A stretch of 64,000 nucleotides of DNA from Tetracentron sinense (lineage: Eukaryota > Streptophyta > Magnoliopsida > Trochodendrales > Trochodendraceae). Numbering within the stretch: position 1 is the stretch's first letter; every line of letters starts with the position of its first letter. The notes below the pieces were generated by a model. It saw nothing but the letters and a program-made list of their open reading frames with translations. It was not told where the DNA came from and ran no database searches. This document shows, one piece after another, positions 1 through 10,911 of the stretch. The position numbers and the translations under genes were made by a program. The stretch is from assembly GCA_015143295.1 (NCBI GenBank), contig CM026574.1:10232938-10296937 (forward strand), in the 5' to 3' direction.

Positions 1-1559
1 TTAAAAAAAAAAGGTCGAAAAATATATGATAAATATAAATAAGATTACTAATTATGTTAAATTATAAACGAATATATTTCAGATATTAGATATGTATTGA
101 GAAATATTTTAAAAAGACATGAATAATTTGTCTTTAATTTTCGAATTTGGAGAAGTCACAATATTTTTGAAAATACATGAATTAATCGTTTGACGAAAAG
201 GTCATGTATTATTCGTAATGGACGTTAATGAACACTCATGAGTTTTGCTTACTGGTGCAACTCGGGTGGGTCGGGTAATGTTAGGGGCCAACCCAAGCCC
301 AACCCATAAGAGCAAAACAGTTTGCTCGTGGACCAATCTAACCCTATCCTCAAATAATATGTGGTCTTAGAGCATAAGTATTAGAACTTGACAATTTTAA
401 TGCTTCTTCATTAATTAGTACTTATTAAAATTCACAGTCCTATGTAATAAAAATAAGAATGGTGTGATAAAGAGCGTTTAGAATTACATATATAATTAAT
501 ATATTTATATTTTTAAACTCTCTTTAATTACTTATGAATCTCATCTTGATTATGTATTAAAGAGAGTTTAATAGTAATTATTCTCTCTATAATTACATAT
601 TAAGAGTGGGTTTGATGATAAAAACTTTAATGATAATATTCATAATTACATATATATACACACATTATATATCGATATCAACTATTAGAATGAATTTTTC
701 AGATTGTCAATTGTAACTAAAAAACACTTTGGCGCTTGATAATGAAATTTTGCATAATAATGATAGAGATTTAAGAGTTTCCAAAAGTACGTATGTAAAA
801 AACCAAAAAGAAACCCTAAATAATCGGTTAACATTTTTGGCTTGTGTCGGGTCAAGTTGGGGCCTTAACCCAAGCCCAACCCTACATCAAGTCAGGCTGA
901 GATTTTCAAACTAAGCCCAAACCAAAATCTGAAATGCTCAACCCATGCCCGCCTATTGATTGGGTTGGTCGGGCCAACACAACCCAAGTTGCATCCTTAC
1001 TTCTACTCAGATAACTTGGTAGCATGATACTCACCAGGCAAACACATTGATCCAATTTATGGCACCATACGACCAAATTTCGAGTATCTCAAAGGGAATG
1101 AAGCACTCAAATCTCGATGTCAAATGTCCTCTGTGAACTGGAGTTTATTGTTTTATATATGGGGGACATCCCTTCCAGTCTAGATAAATCTAGGCCATTA
1201 ATTACGTCCGAGAGCAACCTATGATTAAGAAAAAGGAAAGAGAGAACACTAGGTAATAAAATGTTTGTGTTCCATTAAAAGGGTGCCCGTAGGGCTTACT
1301 TGGGTGCCTCATAAGAGGGCTTGTATGTTCCCGCTATTGAGGTGGTTACATATTTGAATGTTGGAATCCATTCTCTTTGAATTTTTAGGGGTCCAAAGTT
1401 ACATCCTCTGTCTTTGTTTATGTCCTCATTAGGGAAGACATATGACCAAAGAGAGTGCAAAGACTGGCCAAAAGTAAGATTAGTTTGTAGATCACCTTAA
1501 GACATGTCTAATTTGTAGATTAGTACGAAGGTTTGTCCAATTTGTAGATTGACTTGACA
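1..1559. other. AT-rich non-coding stretch with a possible MITE
   Basis: No convincing gene. Positions about 250-998 may be one foldback element. Its ends carry related text on opposite strands (GGTGCAACTCGGGT near 250; the complement of GGATGCAACTTGGGT near 998), followed by GGGTCGGG-type words, and its interior is AT-rich. Target duplications were not recognised, so the element call is weak. The short ORF at 729-914 lies inside it and shows no family resemblance. Confidence 0.35.
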
Positions 1560-2075
1560 ATTAGAGGGTCTGAGCGTGAAGTGCCTGAACCTGATTAAGA
1601 TACATGTGTGAAGCCCATTTCCATTGGAGGCTTGGCGCAAAGTTAGACCCATTTGGGTTCGACATGAGGCTCGAACCTGTAGAAGGACACATGGGTGAAG
1701 GCCATATCCATTGGAGGATTGGCATGCAGCTCGGACTTTTTGGGTTTGAGCATGAGGCCTGAACCTACAAAAGGAGACATGGGTGAAGCCCATATCCATT
1801 AGAGGCTCAATGCGAAGCCACCATTTGGGTTCGAGCACGAGGTCCAAACCTGTAGAAGGAGACGTGGGTGAAGCCCATCCATTGGAAGCCCAATGAAAAG
1901 CCATTTGGGTTTAAGCACGAGCCCAAACCTGCAAAAGGAGATGTGGGTGAAGCTCATATCAATTGGAGGCCCGACGCGAAGCTAGACCCATTTAGGTTCG
2001 AATACAAAGCCCGAACCTGTAGAAGGAGACATGAGTGAAGCCCATATCCATTGGAGGCCTGATGCAAATTCGGTC
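1560..2075. repeat. Tandem minisatellite, six units of 79-88 bp
   Basis: The phrase GACATGGGTGAAGCCCATAT recurs with the same downstream words (GGAGGC, CATTTGGGTTCGAG, GAACCTGTAGAAGG). Anchoring on the ATG of ACATGGG gives copies at 1604, 1691, 1779, 1864, 1943 and 2031, so periods of 87, 88, 85, 79 and 88 bp. Units differ at several sites and by small indels, so the array is old or under weak homogenisation. The minus-strand ORF at 1497-1904 is an artefact of the near-multiple-of-three period. A C-rich tract follows at about 2085-2100. Confidence 0.85.
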
Positions 2076-3239
2076 CCCTCGGTCCCCCCCCCCCCCTCCC
2101 CGCTTTGGGGGGAGCTGCAATGAAGGAGGTCCAACCACGAAACGTCATTCCTTTCCCCATCCCTTGTTGTCCCCTTTCACCCAATAGCTATAAAACCCTG
2201 AAAACAACAAACCTTTAAAAGCCTATATCTATATCTTGAGATTTTTTTTTGTCTTTTTATAACTGCTGGTTTGTGACCCTAAATTCCCCGATGCTTGAAA
2301 ACACCTCACTTGCACACTTAAAATCAAACCATTGTTGAGCCTAAAATAAATTCTTGAAATCCTCAATTGGATGAGAAATTCTACCTTGAATAGAAGTTAA
2401 TCCCTAAGCTTATGGAATTATAGAATTCCATTAACCCTTGCAAATATAACTGAGGGCCATTATTGTAGGTTTGTGACATGGCTTTGAATATTCCTAAAAT
2501 TACTTTACTTGGACTTTCTTGAATAATTATTTGTGATAAGATTACAATTTTATAATTTTCTCTATTATTGTTAATTTAATCTTGATCTTAGCACATTAGA
2601 TTTTAGGTCATTGCATAGTCCTACATCACTATAGAGGATGAGTGTCATAAATTGGATCCACATGTTTGCAAGGTGAGTACCATGTCACATGTAACGCTGT
2701 TATTTTATGGAAAGGAGTGAGTACTGAGCAAAATAAAATCACTGACCGATTAGCTTTTTAAGTGATCCACAAAGTCATAAATCCATCAACATTAACTCGT
2801 GGATTCTAGGAATCAGCCATTGCTGTGGCTAGAGCAGACAACACATGTTTATCGTGTTCCAATTGAAACTCTGGGCCCAAAAGTATAAACAATTGGCCAG
2901 TAATTGCTTGAATTACCCACTAGACACGGGGGTGGGGATTTTGGAATGAGTTCAATATCATCGTCATTACTTGGTCCGGATTGATTATATTTACCTGAAT
3001 CAATATGGACCGAGTTAAACATCGCCACGACCAAGGGGAAAAAAGAAGTCCTTATAATCAACTAAATCAAACGAAAGCACACCATGACAGTAAGAAAAAA
3101 TTTACAATATAAAATGAATAAGCTCTCAATAAACCAATCTAATAAACACATAAATAGCAGGTATCCCATTAAAGAAAAATGCATCAAAACTTGAATCAGT
3201 GAGCAAAATTTATTTGTAAAATAAAATAGGAACATAAAT
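2076..3239. other. Non-coding, nothing recognised
   Basis: Starts with a C-run, then AT-rich sequence. The short ORF at 2849-3061 (minus) shows no family resemblance. It lies beyond the point where the importin-like homology of the next feature ends. Confidence 0.5.
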
Positions 3240-4180
3240 CAATGCTTAGATAACCTTGGACATCCTTCAACAGTCCGGGCAAATGTGACAGTCAGGGCGA
3301 GTGTGATGAGTGCTGCATGGGGCTTTTGCCACTTTGGAGCAACCAAATATGCTTGCAATAGCTTTGAGACAGCTCGTGCTATAAAATCTCCACCCATTAA
3401 AAATGACAACCGGTCTAGGTACTCCAGCCCAACCATGTAATTGGCCGTCGTTCCATCATCCTTATCGTCATTATTTGGATTGTGCCTACGAGGATTATCC
3501 TCAATCTCTTGGATCATTTTCATTAATATCAGAAAAAGAATACTCATATACCCAAGTGTCGGCTGCATCATCTATGACATCATGTGAGGAGCCTCCGCTC
3601 TCCTTTCAGCAATTGTGATACCTAACTCAATCGCAAGGTGCCTTGTAACTTCCTGTTGCAAATCATCCCCACAATCTCCTACATAGAGTTAACCATGTCG
3701 ATAGAAAACTGTCCCAAGCAACTGAATTCTGAGCCTGCCAGCTCAATCAACCACTTAGAGCTTCTTGAGCATTTTCTTCTTGATCAGGGATCAACGCATC
3801 AAACAAGGTCTCCATTATCGGCTTCAAGAAGGATTGGAACCGGTGGGCTGAAAATCACTGAGAATAATGAATCACTGCTACAAGAGCAGCAATCTGAATA
3901 TCCAAATGAAAAGGAGATTTTAAAAACTGCATTAAGACCATGTAGATCTTGTTCAAGTAAAAATATAGGGCATCGCATTGCGACAACTGAGCCAACATCA
4001 ACAAAGTAGATTCTTGAATTCTTGGAGAATCAGATGAAACAATCTAGAAAATAAAAGGGAGAAACTTTGACCATCAATTATCGGGTAATATAATATCCCC
4101 AATACGAGCTCAAAGACTGTATCATAGATTTTCTTCCAAATCGTTTTCGCATCCTCTCGTTGAATGCGAGAGGATGTTGA
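3240..4180 (-). pseudogene. Importin-5 (karyopherin beta-3) gene fragment
   Basis: Reading the minus strand from about 4180 down gives a broken translation that follows plant importin-5 (Arabidopsis IMB3, human IPO5/KPNB3), a HEAT-repeat nuclear import receptor. In order: SSRIQREDAKTIWKKIYDTV, then LAQLSQ..IQIAALVAVI, then a stretch with TAQEAL- and LIELAG-like words, then LMKMIQEIEDNP, NYMVGLEYLDRL, LQAYLVAPEWQK-like text and HAALITLA..VEGC. This corresponds to roughly the second to fourth hundred residues of a protein of about 1,100 aa, in family order and with no intron-like interruption that I can see. The frame changes several times and there are in-frame stops, so it cannot encode an importin. 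Both ends stop inside the family sequence, so it is a fragment, either a truncated retrocopy or a segment captured by a transposon. Identification is by recognition of family sequence, not alignment. Confidence 0.85.
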
Positions 4181-4439
4181 ACGCTAAGGATTAGTACATT
4201 TGAACCACAGTTAAGGGGTATTAAAAGGGCCACATGTTGACCCGTGGGATGTAACCAAACTCAAAGAAGTCTGGTTATGACTGTAGATAATTTCAAATAT
4301 TTTTTATTATAAGATAGAAATAAATAATAATAATAATAACAGTTGGTGTGTTGTGGAAAAAAATAGATATAAAAAGGGATATAAGAGAAAGAGGTCACTT
4401 TAAAAAATTATAGGGCACCTACTTTGACTTGATATAGGG

Positions 4440-4720
4440 GTATTTTTGGTATAAGCTGATTAATTTTATCTAAAAACTAAGGTTAGATTATTTAACTTTA
4501 GGAATGAGTGAATCTTGACCACAATTAATGAATGTCAAAGAAAGCATGTGGCGACCTTCAGAGGTGTGCATGTACTCCCTAACGATACATGCGAATATAT
4601 GTTATAACGTCTTTAGTTAAATGTGTTCCCACGTGTCATGCAAAGAGAGCTGCCTGAAGTGTAATTTCGGGCAAATGTCAGGGATAATCCATTGTCGTGA
4701 CTTAAAAAAAGAAACAAAGA
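4440..4720 (+). repeat. Dispersed repeat W, copy 1 (core A plus tail)
   Basis: Contains TAAGGTTAGATTATTTAAC, a degenerate ACCACAATTAATGAATGTCA and GTGTGCATGTACTCCC, followed by ATTTCGGGCAAATGTCAGGG. The same order recurs at 5060-5560 and at 48985-49415, and inverted at 50100-50357. I call this family W. It carries the recurrent core A (a degenerate CACGTGT.. / ..TTAACTGTGGTTAAG block). Confidence 0.55.
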
Positions 4721-5059
4721 GGAGTGTATTGCATGTGGGCCCACCTCCTATACCATAAAAGTCGGAACCACCTAAGTTGCATGCCATGTGTGGAAGTAGG
4801 ACACTGTGAGGACTAAGGTGCATTGCCACATGGAAAAAAGAAATAAAGAGGGGTTGTATTGGCATTGCTGATCTTGTTGCTAATTATAAAATGAATCCCA
4901 CAAAGAAAAGTTAAAACAATGGAAGATGGGTCAGATGAGTTAAAGCTTTTGCTCTGCAAGCATGTAGATTACTCAAGGAGGCAAGTACCTAAACCGCATT
5001 GCCATAGAGACGTATAGAGTCAATAGAGAAAAGAGAAGTTTAAAAGGGAAACGGATCAT

Positions 5060-5560
5060 AAGCAAGGTTAATTTTTAAAAAATATTTGTTTTCGAAAAAC
5101 TAAGGTTAGATTTTTAACCCAAAGGATGAGTGAATCTTAAACACGGTTTATGGATTTCAAAGAGGACATGTGGTGATCTTGAGAGGTGTGCATGTACCAC
5201 CCAACGGAATGTGCAATGCACGCTATCACTCCCCTATCAAATGCCTTAGCATGCATCGTGTAAAGAGGGGATGGGATTTGATCTGGCTCTCACCAAACCA
5301 AAACCATCCGGCCTATGTTCATCGTTTGTCATGTGACGATAAAAAAGAAAAAGATATCAAATGGGGAGATGTCAAAAAATAAGTGAGAAAATGAAATGAC
5401 TTCTCCCCTTTTTATTGCCACATGGTGAAGGATGAACTTAGGCCGGAAGGTTTTGGTCTGGCAAGAGCCAGATCAAATCCCATCCCTGAAAAGAGGGGTG
5501 CCCGAGAGGAAATTTCGGGCATATGTTAGAGATAATCTCGTTGCCATTAAAAAGTATAAG
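5060..5560 (+). repeat. Dispersed repeat W, copy 2, interrupted by a MITE
   Basis: Same order as copy 1: TAAGGTTAGATTTTTAACCC, ACACGGTTTATGGATTTCA, GTGTGCATGTACCACCCAAC, GAATGTGCAATGCACGC. It is split at 5268-5486 by a foldback insertion. The W tail (AATTTCGGGCATATGTTAG) resumes after it. Confidence 0.6.
5268..5486. mobile_element. Mutator-type MITE (219 bp) with 9-bp target duplication
   Basis: Starts GGGATGGGATTTGATCTGGC and ends with its complement (GCCAGATCAAATCCCATCCC). The inverted ends extend about 45 bp inward (ACCAAACCAAAACC.. matched by ..GGTTTTGGTCTGG). The 9-bp flanks are TGTAAAGAG (5259-5267) and TGAAAAGAG (5487-5495), 8 of 9 matching, typical of Mutator-like insertions. The interior holds core B (GAGAAAATGAAATGACTTC), also found in elements near 26.6 and 55.7 kb that have different ends. 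No coding capacity. Confidence 0.8.
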
Positions 5561-6779
5561 GCCTACGAAAAGAGGGGTTCTTCAAAGTAATCTTATAATA
5601 TGGGGCCCACGTGAGAGTTTACGGCAACTTTTCATTTTTTGGTTTATTTACGGCATCTGTCTCCTTATGAAGCAAGCACGTGAACCTAAAAGGTCCTTCA
5701 TCAGCTTAACTAACTACCCACCCAAATAAAGGAATGGTTAAAATGTTGTTGAAAGACAATAAAGCCACTACTTTAAACGCCAAATCTCATTATTGCCCCT
5801 TTCCATGAAAAACACTTCTAATAAACAAATTAAAATTTATTTTTATTTTGACACTTTGTTTTATGCTAAAACCTAGTTGTACTCAATCTATATGCTGTAG
5901 GAACTACAAATCCAACAGTTGTCTTACAAAAATTCATTTAAAATAGTAAATGATACTTGTGAAAATTTTCAGAATTCATGTTCATTAACGTATAAATCTA
6001 AAATATGTGCATGCATGTTATAAATTTATTATTCAATAAGGAGAAAAGTAAATTTCTACCTGAATTTCCTTCGCACCAAAGCAAGACTGCAATTCCTCAC
6101 CTCAGCAAAACTAGTAACACAACAAAAAAAAGAGAAAAAAAAAAGTAGAATGGAGGGAGAAATGTGGGCTGGGAGTGAGGGGTTAGGACCTTTATATAGG
6201 CTTCAACTTGAGATTAAAAGTCCTTTATACCCTCCCTAAAGAATGGAAATTTCAAAATAAGCCCCTTCTAGAGTTTTTTTTTCTTTTTTTTTTTCTTTTT
6301 TTTATCATTTTTATTATTACCTTGTATTAAATATTTTCTAAAGCATCTGACCTTTTAACCCTTTTCTTTTTAGAAATACACCCAAATCCTCAAGTTTTCC
6401 ATTACTAAATTACTCTCATCCCTTCTAGATATTCTCATCTGCGTCCTATGACAATTAATTCTATTATTTCTAAAAAAGTTTCATTAAGGCTAAATCACAT
6501 GTTACAAGATATTTAAAATAATAATAGATTAGTAATAGTAATGCTAATAACAATCAGAATATTAAATAAAACATATTCTTTCACAAAATAGCTTAATTGA
6601 GTGTAATAAAATTTAATACCCCTACAAGTTGGATCTTCCAAAGAACGTCATCCGTGCGTTCATGATTTGATTTATAAAAAAGTGACTAATGTCAGCCTCA
6701 AAATCGATAACTCTATCAGAAAAGGTTCTCGATAGAACCTGAGAAGTCTCACAAAAAAAAAATCTATAGAAGATTAAAA
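5561..6779. other. AT-rich non-coding stretch
   Basis: Long T and A runs (for example near 6120-6150 and 6268-6305). No gene, domain or clear element was recognised. Confidence 0.5.
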
Positions 6780-7090
6780 ATGAAAAGATAAAATTTTGTC
6801 GATCTGTGAACATTGTTTGGGGTTTCTCTTCCAAATTTGTTAACGGTTTTTTTGTTGGGGTTCCTCTTCCAGTTCTTTTAAAATTTTTTAGAGGCTTCCT
6901 CTTCCAGATCTATGAACGTTTTTTTTTTTTTGTTACTTGTGAAAAAAATTTTGTTGGTTTTTCTTCCCGAGCTGTGATCTTTTTATTTAGGTTCCTCTTG
7001 CAAATTTGTTAATGAATTTGTTTTGGGTGGGGCCGGCTTCTCTTCCGGTTCTTTGAATTTTTCTTGGCTTTCCTCTTCCAAACGCCAACT
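6780..7090 (+). repeat. Degenerate tandem repeat, TTCCTCTTCCA motif
   Basis: The phrase TTCCTCTTCCAGATCTGTGA and variants (TTTCTCTTCCAAATTTGTTA, CTTCTCTTCCGGTTCTTTGA) recur about every 45-60 bp through the block, separated by T-runs. It is pyrimidine-rich and ends just before GGTAAGTATG, so a transcribed leader is possible. No recognisable exon follows. Confidence 0.45.
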
Positions 7091-8125
7091 TTGCAACAAT
7101 GGTAAGTATGTCTACATCAAATTTTTCTACCTAAGTCTGAAGGAGGGATAGCCTTGCATCGGATGGGGGACTTGAATTATAGTTCCCTTATGCGGCGGGT
7201 GTGGGAGATTGCCTCATTAGATAACAGCTTATGGATTGCGTAGCTGAATAAGTGATACCTTCGTCATGATTCCATTTGGACGATGTGAATGTCCAAATCT
7301 GTGTTGTGGAGCTTGCACAATATCCTAAAAGCTCGTCATCGGGCTGATGAATGAGTTACTCACTTGATTGGTAATGGGTTATCCACTCGCCTCTAGAACT
7401 ATATTTTTCTATAGAGTGCAAAAGTTTTACAAATATGAAACTTCAAGTCCACCAAAAATTGTAGATTTTTTAAGGTCCATACATGGGGAACTTCTAGTTA
7501 AATTGAACTCAATAAATATGAGATACCATTGTGTAACCCTTCTCCTCTCCGACTATTGCCTCTTGTTCCAAAATGTTAATGTTTCAGACTTTTAAAATTT
7601 CAATCAAAAGGACGGAGCCTTAGTATTTAACAGTTCAATTCGATATAAACCCATCATATTAAATAATGATATAAATGTGAGTTGTGATTAGTAGACCACA
7701 TGGGTCTGCTACTTAAGTCATCACCGTGTACTTGTGTCCCTTTTAACCCCCATTAACTTTGGTTAAGCTTACCTAAATTATAGTTTAAAAAATTTCTAAA
7801 AACTAAGGTTAAATTGCTGAACCCTAGGGGTAAGTGAATTGTAACCGCAATGAGTCTTACAATGTGAGGCGTCAACCAATGGACGGGGCCATTTTGTTAC
7901 ATAATGGCAACTGCCAGTAAGCTAAACATTTTCCTTTGAATTTAAATCATAACAAACTAGAAGTGTAGGGCAGACGAAATCCCAATCCGCTGTGGGATCA
8001 GATTTGGTCTGGCCCTCGGACAAAAAACGTGCTCCTTTAATTGCCCTTTTAACACTTGTTACAACATTTTAACTTTTATGGTTAAAATATTTATATTTAG
8101 GAGAACTCTTGCATTATAGTCCAAA
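7091..8125. other. Non-coding, with a core-A foldback near 7.7-7.9 kb
   Basis: At about 7720-7890 the block GTGTCCCTTTTAACCCCCAT plus TTAACTTTGGTTAAG and the partly mirrored GGTTAAATTGCTGAACCCTA mark another degenerate core-A element. The rest shows no gene. Confidence 0.45.
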
Positions 8126-8215
8126 CGAGGATACATCCCAGCTCCTATCTCCAATACCAAGCGGCATAATCTAACGAAGATACATCCCAGCTCCTATCTC
8201 CAGTACCATGTTGCA
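8126..8215. repeat. Two-unit direct repeat, about 48 bp period
   Basis: GATACATCCCAGCTCCTATC occurs twice, near 8129 and 8179, with the following word CCA(A/G)TACCA also shared. It abuts the gamma-tubulin-complex pseudogene. Confidence 0.7.
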
Positions 8216-8735
8216 TTTGATGATCGATTTGCACTCTCCAACACTTAATTGCGAGATAGTGCTACTTGAACTTATGCCAATTGAACATGATATCCATCAG
8301 ATACCTATTTATTCTCCTTGTTGCTTCAATGAACAGAGATTCAAGTGCATTAGTGTGACCATACCCAAGACCCCCTCTCCTAGTTGTTGTCCCAGTCCTT
8401 AAAATGAGCTGAGCAAGAGACTGCAAGATGAAGTAGGCGCCGAATGAACTCGTGCACCAACGGGTCCATAGAACTATCAACTAGAACAACCACCAAAGAT
8501 AATTAATCTCCTCAATGAGAGAGAATTCCCTGAACATGCCGTTTCTGAAATCAACGCAATGGGATTCATTGACTGCGCTTCAAGCAAGGCCAACAACTTG
8601 TAGTACTCTGAAAGCTCATCCTGTAAAGCAACACAAAAGTCATGCCCAAATGTTCCAACTTCTTAAGCAGGAAACTAATCCATGCCCTCAGATATATAGC
8701 CCTTGAACTTCCTAAACAACCACCTCAACTCGCAG
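8205..8735 (-). pseudogene. Gamma-tubulin complex component 3 (SPC98/GCP3) fragment
   Basis: The minus strand from about 8735 reads CELRWLFRKFKGYISEGMD, then EVGTFGHDFCVALQDELSEY, YKLLALLEAQSMNPIALISE and GNSLSLRRL. These follow plant GCP3 (CELGWLFRKVKGY.., VGTVGQAFCAALQDELSDYY, LEAQAMNPIPLVSE, NNYLSLRRLSVWF). GCP3 is a subunit of the gamma-tubulin ring complex that nucleates microtubules. About 100 residues of the family are then missing, and homology resumes with SLAQLILRTG and, after a second gap, GTTTRRGGLGYGHTNALESL and RINRYLMDIMFNWHKFK. Two internal deletions, frame changes and stops make it non-functional. It lies on the same strand as the importin-5 fragment 4 kb away. Both are intron-free fragments of unrelated housekeeping genes. 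Confidence 0.85.
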
Positions 8736-9350
8736 ACATGATTGAATGCACACAATAAAAGCAAACTAAGGCTAAAAAATACAATGATCATCAAGGATAG
8801 AAGAAACGTGTGTGAAACAAGGTCTGGAAAAGTTCTGAACATCAAATCCATCCACACCATGCATATAGGGCATTATAGACTACAACTTGCCATGGATACA
8901 GTCATGAATGTTTGTTATCCATATACCCTCAATGAAGAATAAAAGCATCTGACATTTAAATAAGTTGTTAGAAGACATTTTAAAGTAATTGAGCAAATTA
9001 GTAATAATGTAATGATGGTAATTGTCTTTGAAATGTTGTATTAACAAGTGACTATTTATTTTGATACACTACTTTATGTATATCACCACACCCAAAAAAG
9101 AGGTTTATAAAAGAGTGATCCACTACTTTATGTATGTCACTAGACTCACTACACCCCCAATAAAATAAGTTTATAAAAGAGCAGGCCCAACATAGGGTAA
9201 CGGACAACATAGATGCTTTCAAAAAGTGGTTGTTTGCTATTTGAATTCACTAAACTGTGCCATTGTTGCTGGTATTTACATATCCAAATCCTGCAATAGA
9301 TAAACATTGGTTAAATTGATTATAAGTATGTTTAGGCTAAATTATCTTTA
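8736..9350. other. Non-coding; short direct duplication at about 9062-9185
   Basis: CACTACTTTATGTATRTCAC and TTTATAAAAGAG(T/C) each occur twice about 60 bp apart, a small tandem duplication. No gene was recognised. Confidence 0.5.
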
Positions 9351-9621
9351 TCTTTACTATTATAATGGGAGAGGCATGCGTAGATGATTTTTTCAAAATT
9401 CCAAAACTACCCTTATATAAACACAAAAAGTTGATTTAATGTTTTACTTTAATTCCCAAACTAACCCTTGCTCATCTATCTATTTAAAATCACAGTCAAT
9501 CGCGATTGAACTCGGGGAGAGTTCAATCGCACCCGTGGGGTTAACATGTGTCTCTTTTAACTCCTATTAATTGTGGTTAACTTCTTCCGTTCTCAAGTGC
9601 ATCGCACGTGCCACCCGCTAA
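9351..9621 (+). mobile_element. Non-autonomous Helitron (271 bp)
   Basis: Starts TCTTTACTATTATAATGGG after an A and ends CCACCCGCTAA before a T. This is the 5-prime TC / 3-prime CTRR organisation with A-T insertion site known for Helitrons. A short GTGC-ATC-GCAC hairpin lies about 10 bp before the 3-prime end. There are no inverted ends and no target duplication. The interior includes the palindromic GATTGAACTCGGGGAGAG word and core A. A related degenerate copy lies inverted at 31574-31850. Confidence 0.75.
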
Positions 9622-10911
9622 TACTGAATATTGAAAATGAAAAATGTATTGGATAAACCTGAAATTTTTGTTGCAAGAGATAAACCATATTATAAGGCAA
9701 ACAACATTACAAAATAGGCAGCGATGTGGACGAATTGGGCGACGACGTGTGGCCATGATGTGGGCGGGAAACCAAAAATTGCAAGATCTCTGGTTAAGAA
9801 ATAGTCCCCGCCGTCGCCGGAAACCTCATTGCTACTTTCCGGCACTCAGATCCGTCGTTCAGCAGGAAATCGTCGTGCTCCTTAGCAGGATTCGTCGGCT
9901 ACTTTTGAATTGTTGCAGAGATCCGTTGCCGCCATAAGAAAAAAGGAATGATTTTTAGATCTAGATCTTCTATCAATTTTTTATTTATTAATTTTAGAGT
10001 TTCGGTTGAGTTCTTTTAATTTGAAGTTGAAAATCAATGTTTAAAACCCTAGGTTTTACTTTAAATGCTATGAATTTCAAACTGAACTTGAATCCTAGAG
10101 ATCGTTTTTTTCCCACTCTTGAAATTTATTGCATACCATCTCTTTCTCAAGCAATGTCCATTATATATCGTCTTTTGTTTTGCTGAAAAGGCGTTGCATT
10201 TCAATCTCTATGATTGATTCTCCTCTGAGTAGTGGTGTTGTATCCATCTATTGTTTGGAACATAGTGATATTGGTGTGATCCCTTGATTGATTCTTGGGT
10301 TCTTACCAGCCTTTTGGAAAGCGTTTTAGTTTGTAATTTTTTTTTAAATTTTCTTTCCTGGATTTTACCTGCATTGGAGTACATGTTTATTTATTTTGAG
10401 ATCCTGATGAGTGGGAATCACTTTATGTTGAAAGTAATTTTACCCACATGGCTCATCCTATATCTAAATTGATTTTTTCTTATCTCACCAATCAACTACA
10501 GGATTATTCATTGTGTTAGTTCCACTGGATTTGTTCTCTTTTAACTTTTTTCTAGGTTTTGCATAAGTTCTGGGTTAGTTCATAGATGTTTTCCCATATA
10601 GCAATGAAAAGAAAATTTGTGTCTTTGATATATTTACCCACTTCTATCACTTATAGTTAGTTTATTTGGAAGTTTTTTCCCTAAGATTATGTGATTCAAA
10701 TCATATTTTTTTTAAGGGTCTTGCTTGATAATTTGAATTGCCAATTGGTTATATTATTTCTTATTGGGAATTCTAGTTACATAATTAATTTTTTAATGTA
10801 TCTAGCTATGTCTAGTTCTGGCTTTGATATTATGACTTAGTGGTATTGCTTGCTTGCCTTGTTCATTTAGGGTGTAAAAAATCAAACCTCGTGGGGACTT
10901 CTAAAAAAATT
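9622..10911 (+). other. Probable former leader and intron of the FRS pseudogene
   Basis: A CG-richer patch at about 9720-9940 (GCCGTCGCCGGAAACC and similar), unlike its AT-rich surroundings, followed by about 900 bp of T-rich intron-like sequence up to the first FRS codons, suggests the 5-prime untranslated exon and intron of the former gene. This is inference only. Confidence 0.3.

Noticed and set aside
1497-1904. 135-codon ORF across the minisatellite
   Set aside because: It is open because the tandem units lack stops in that frame; it shows no protein family features.
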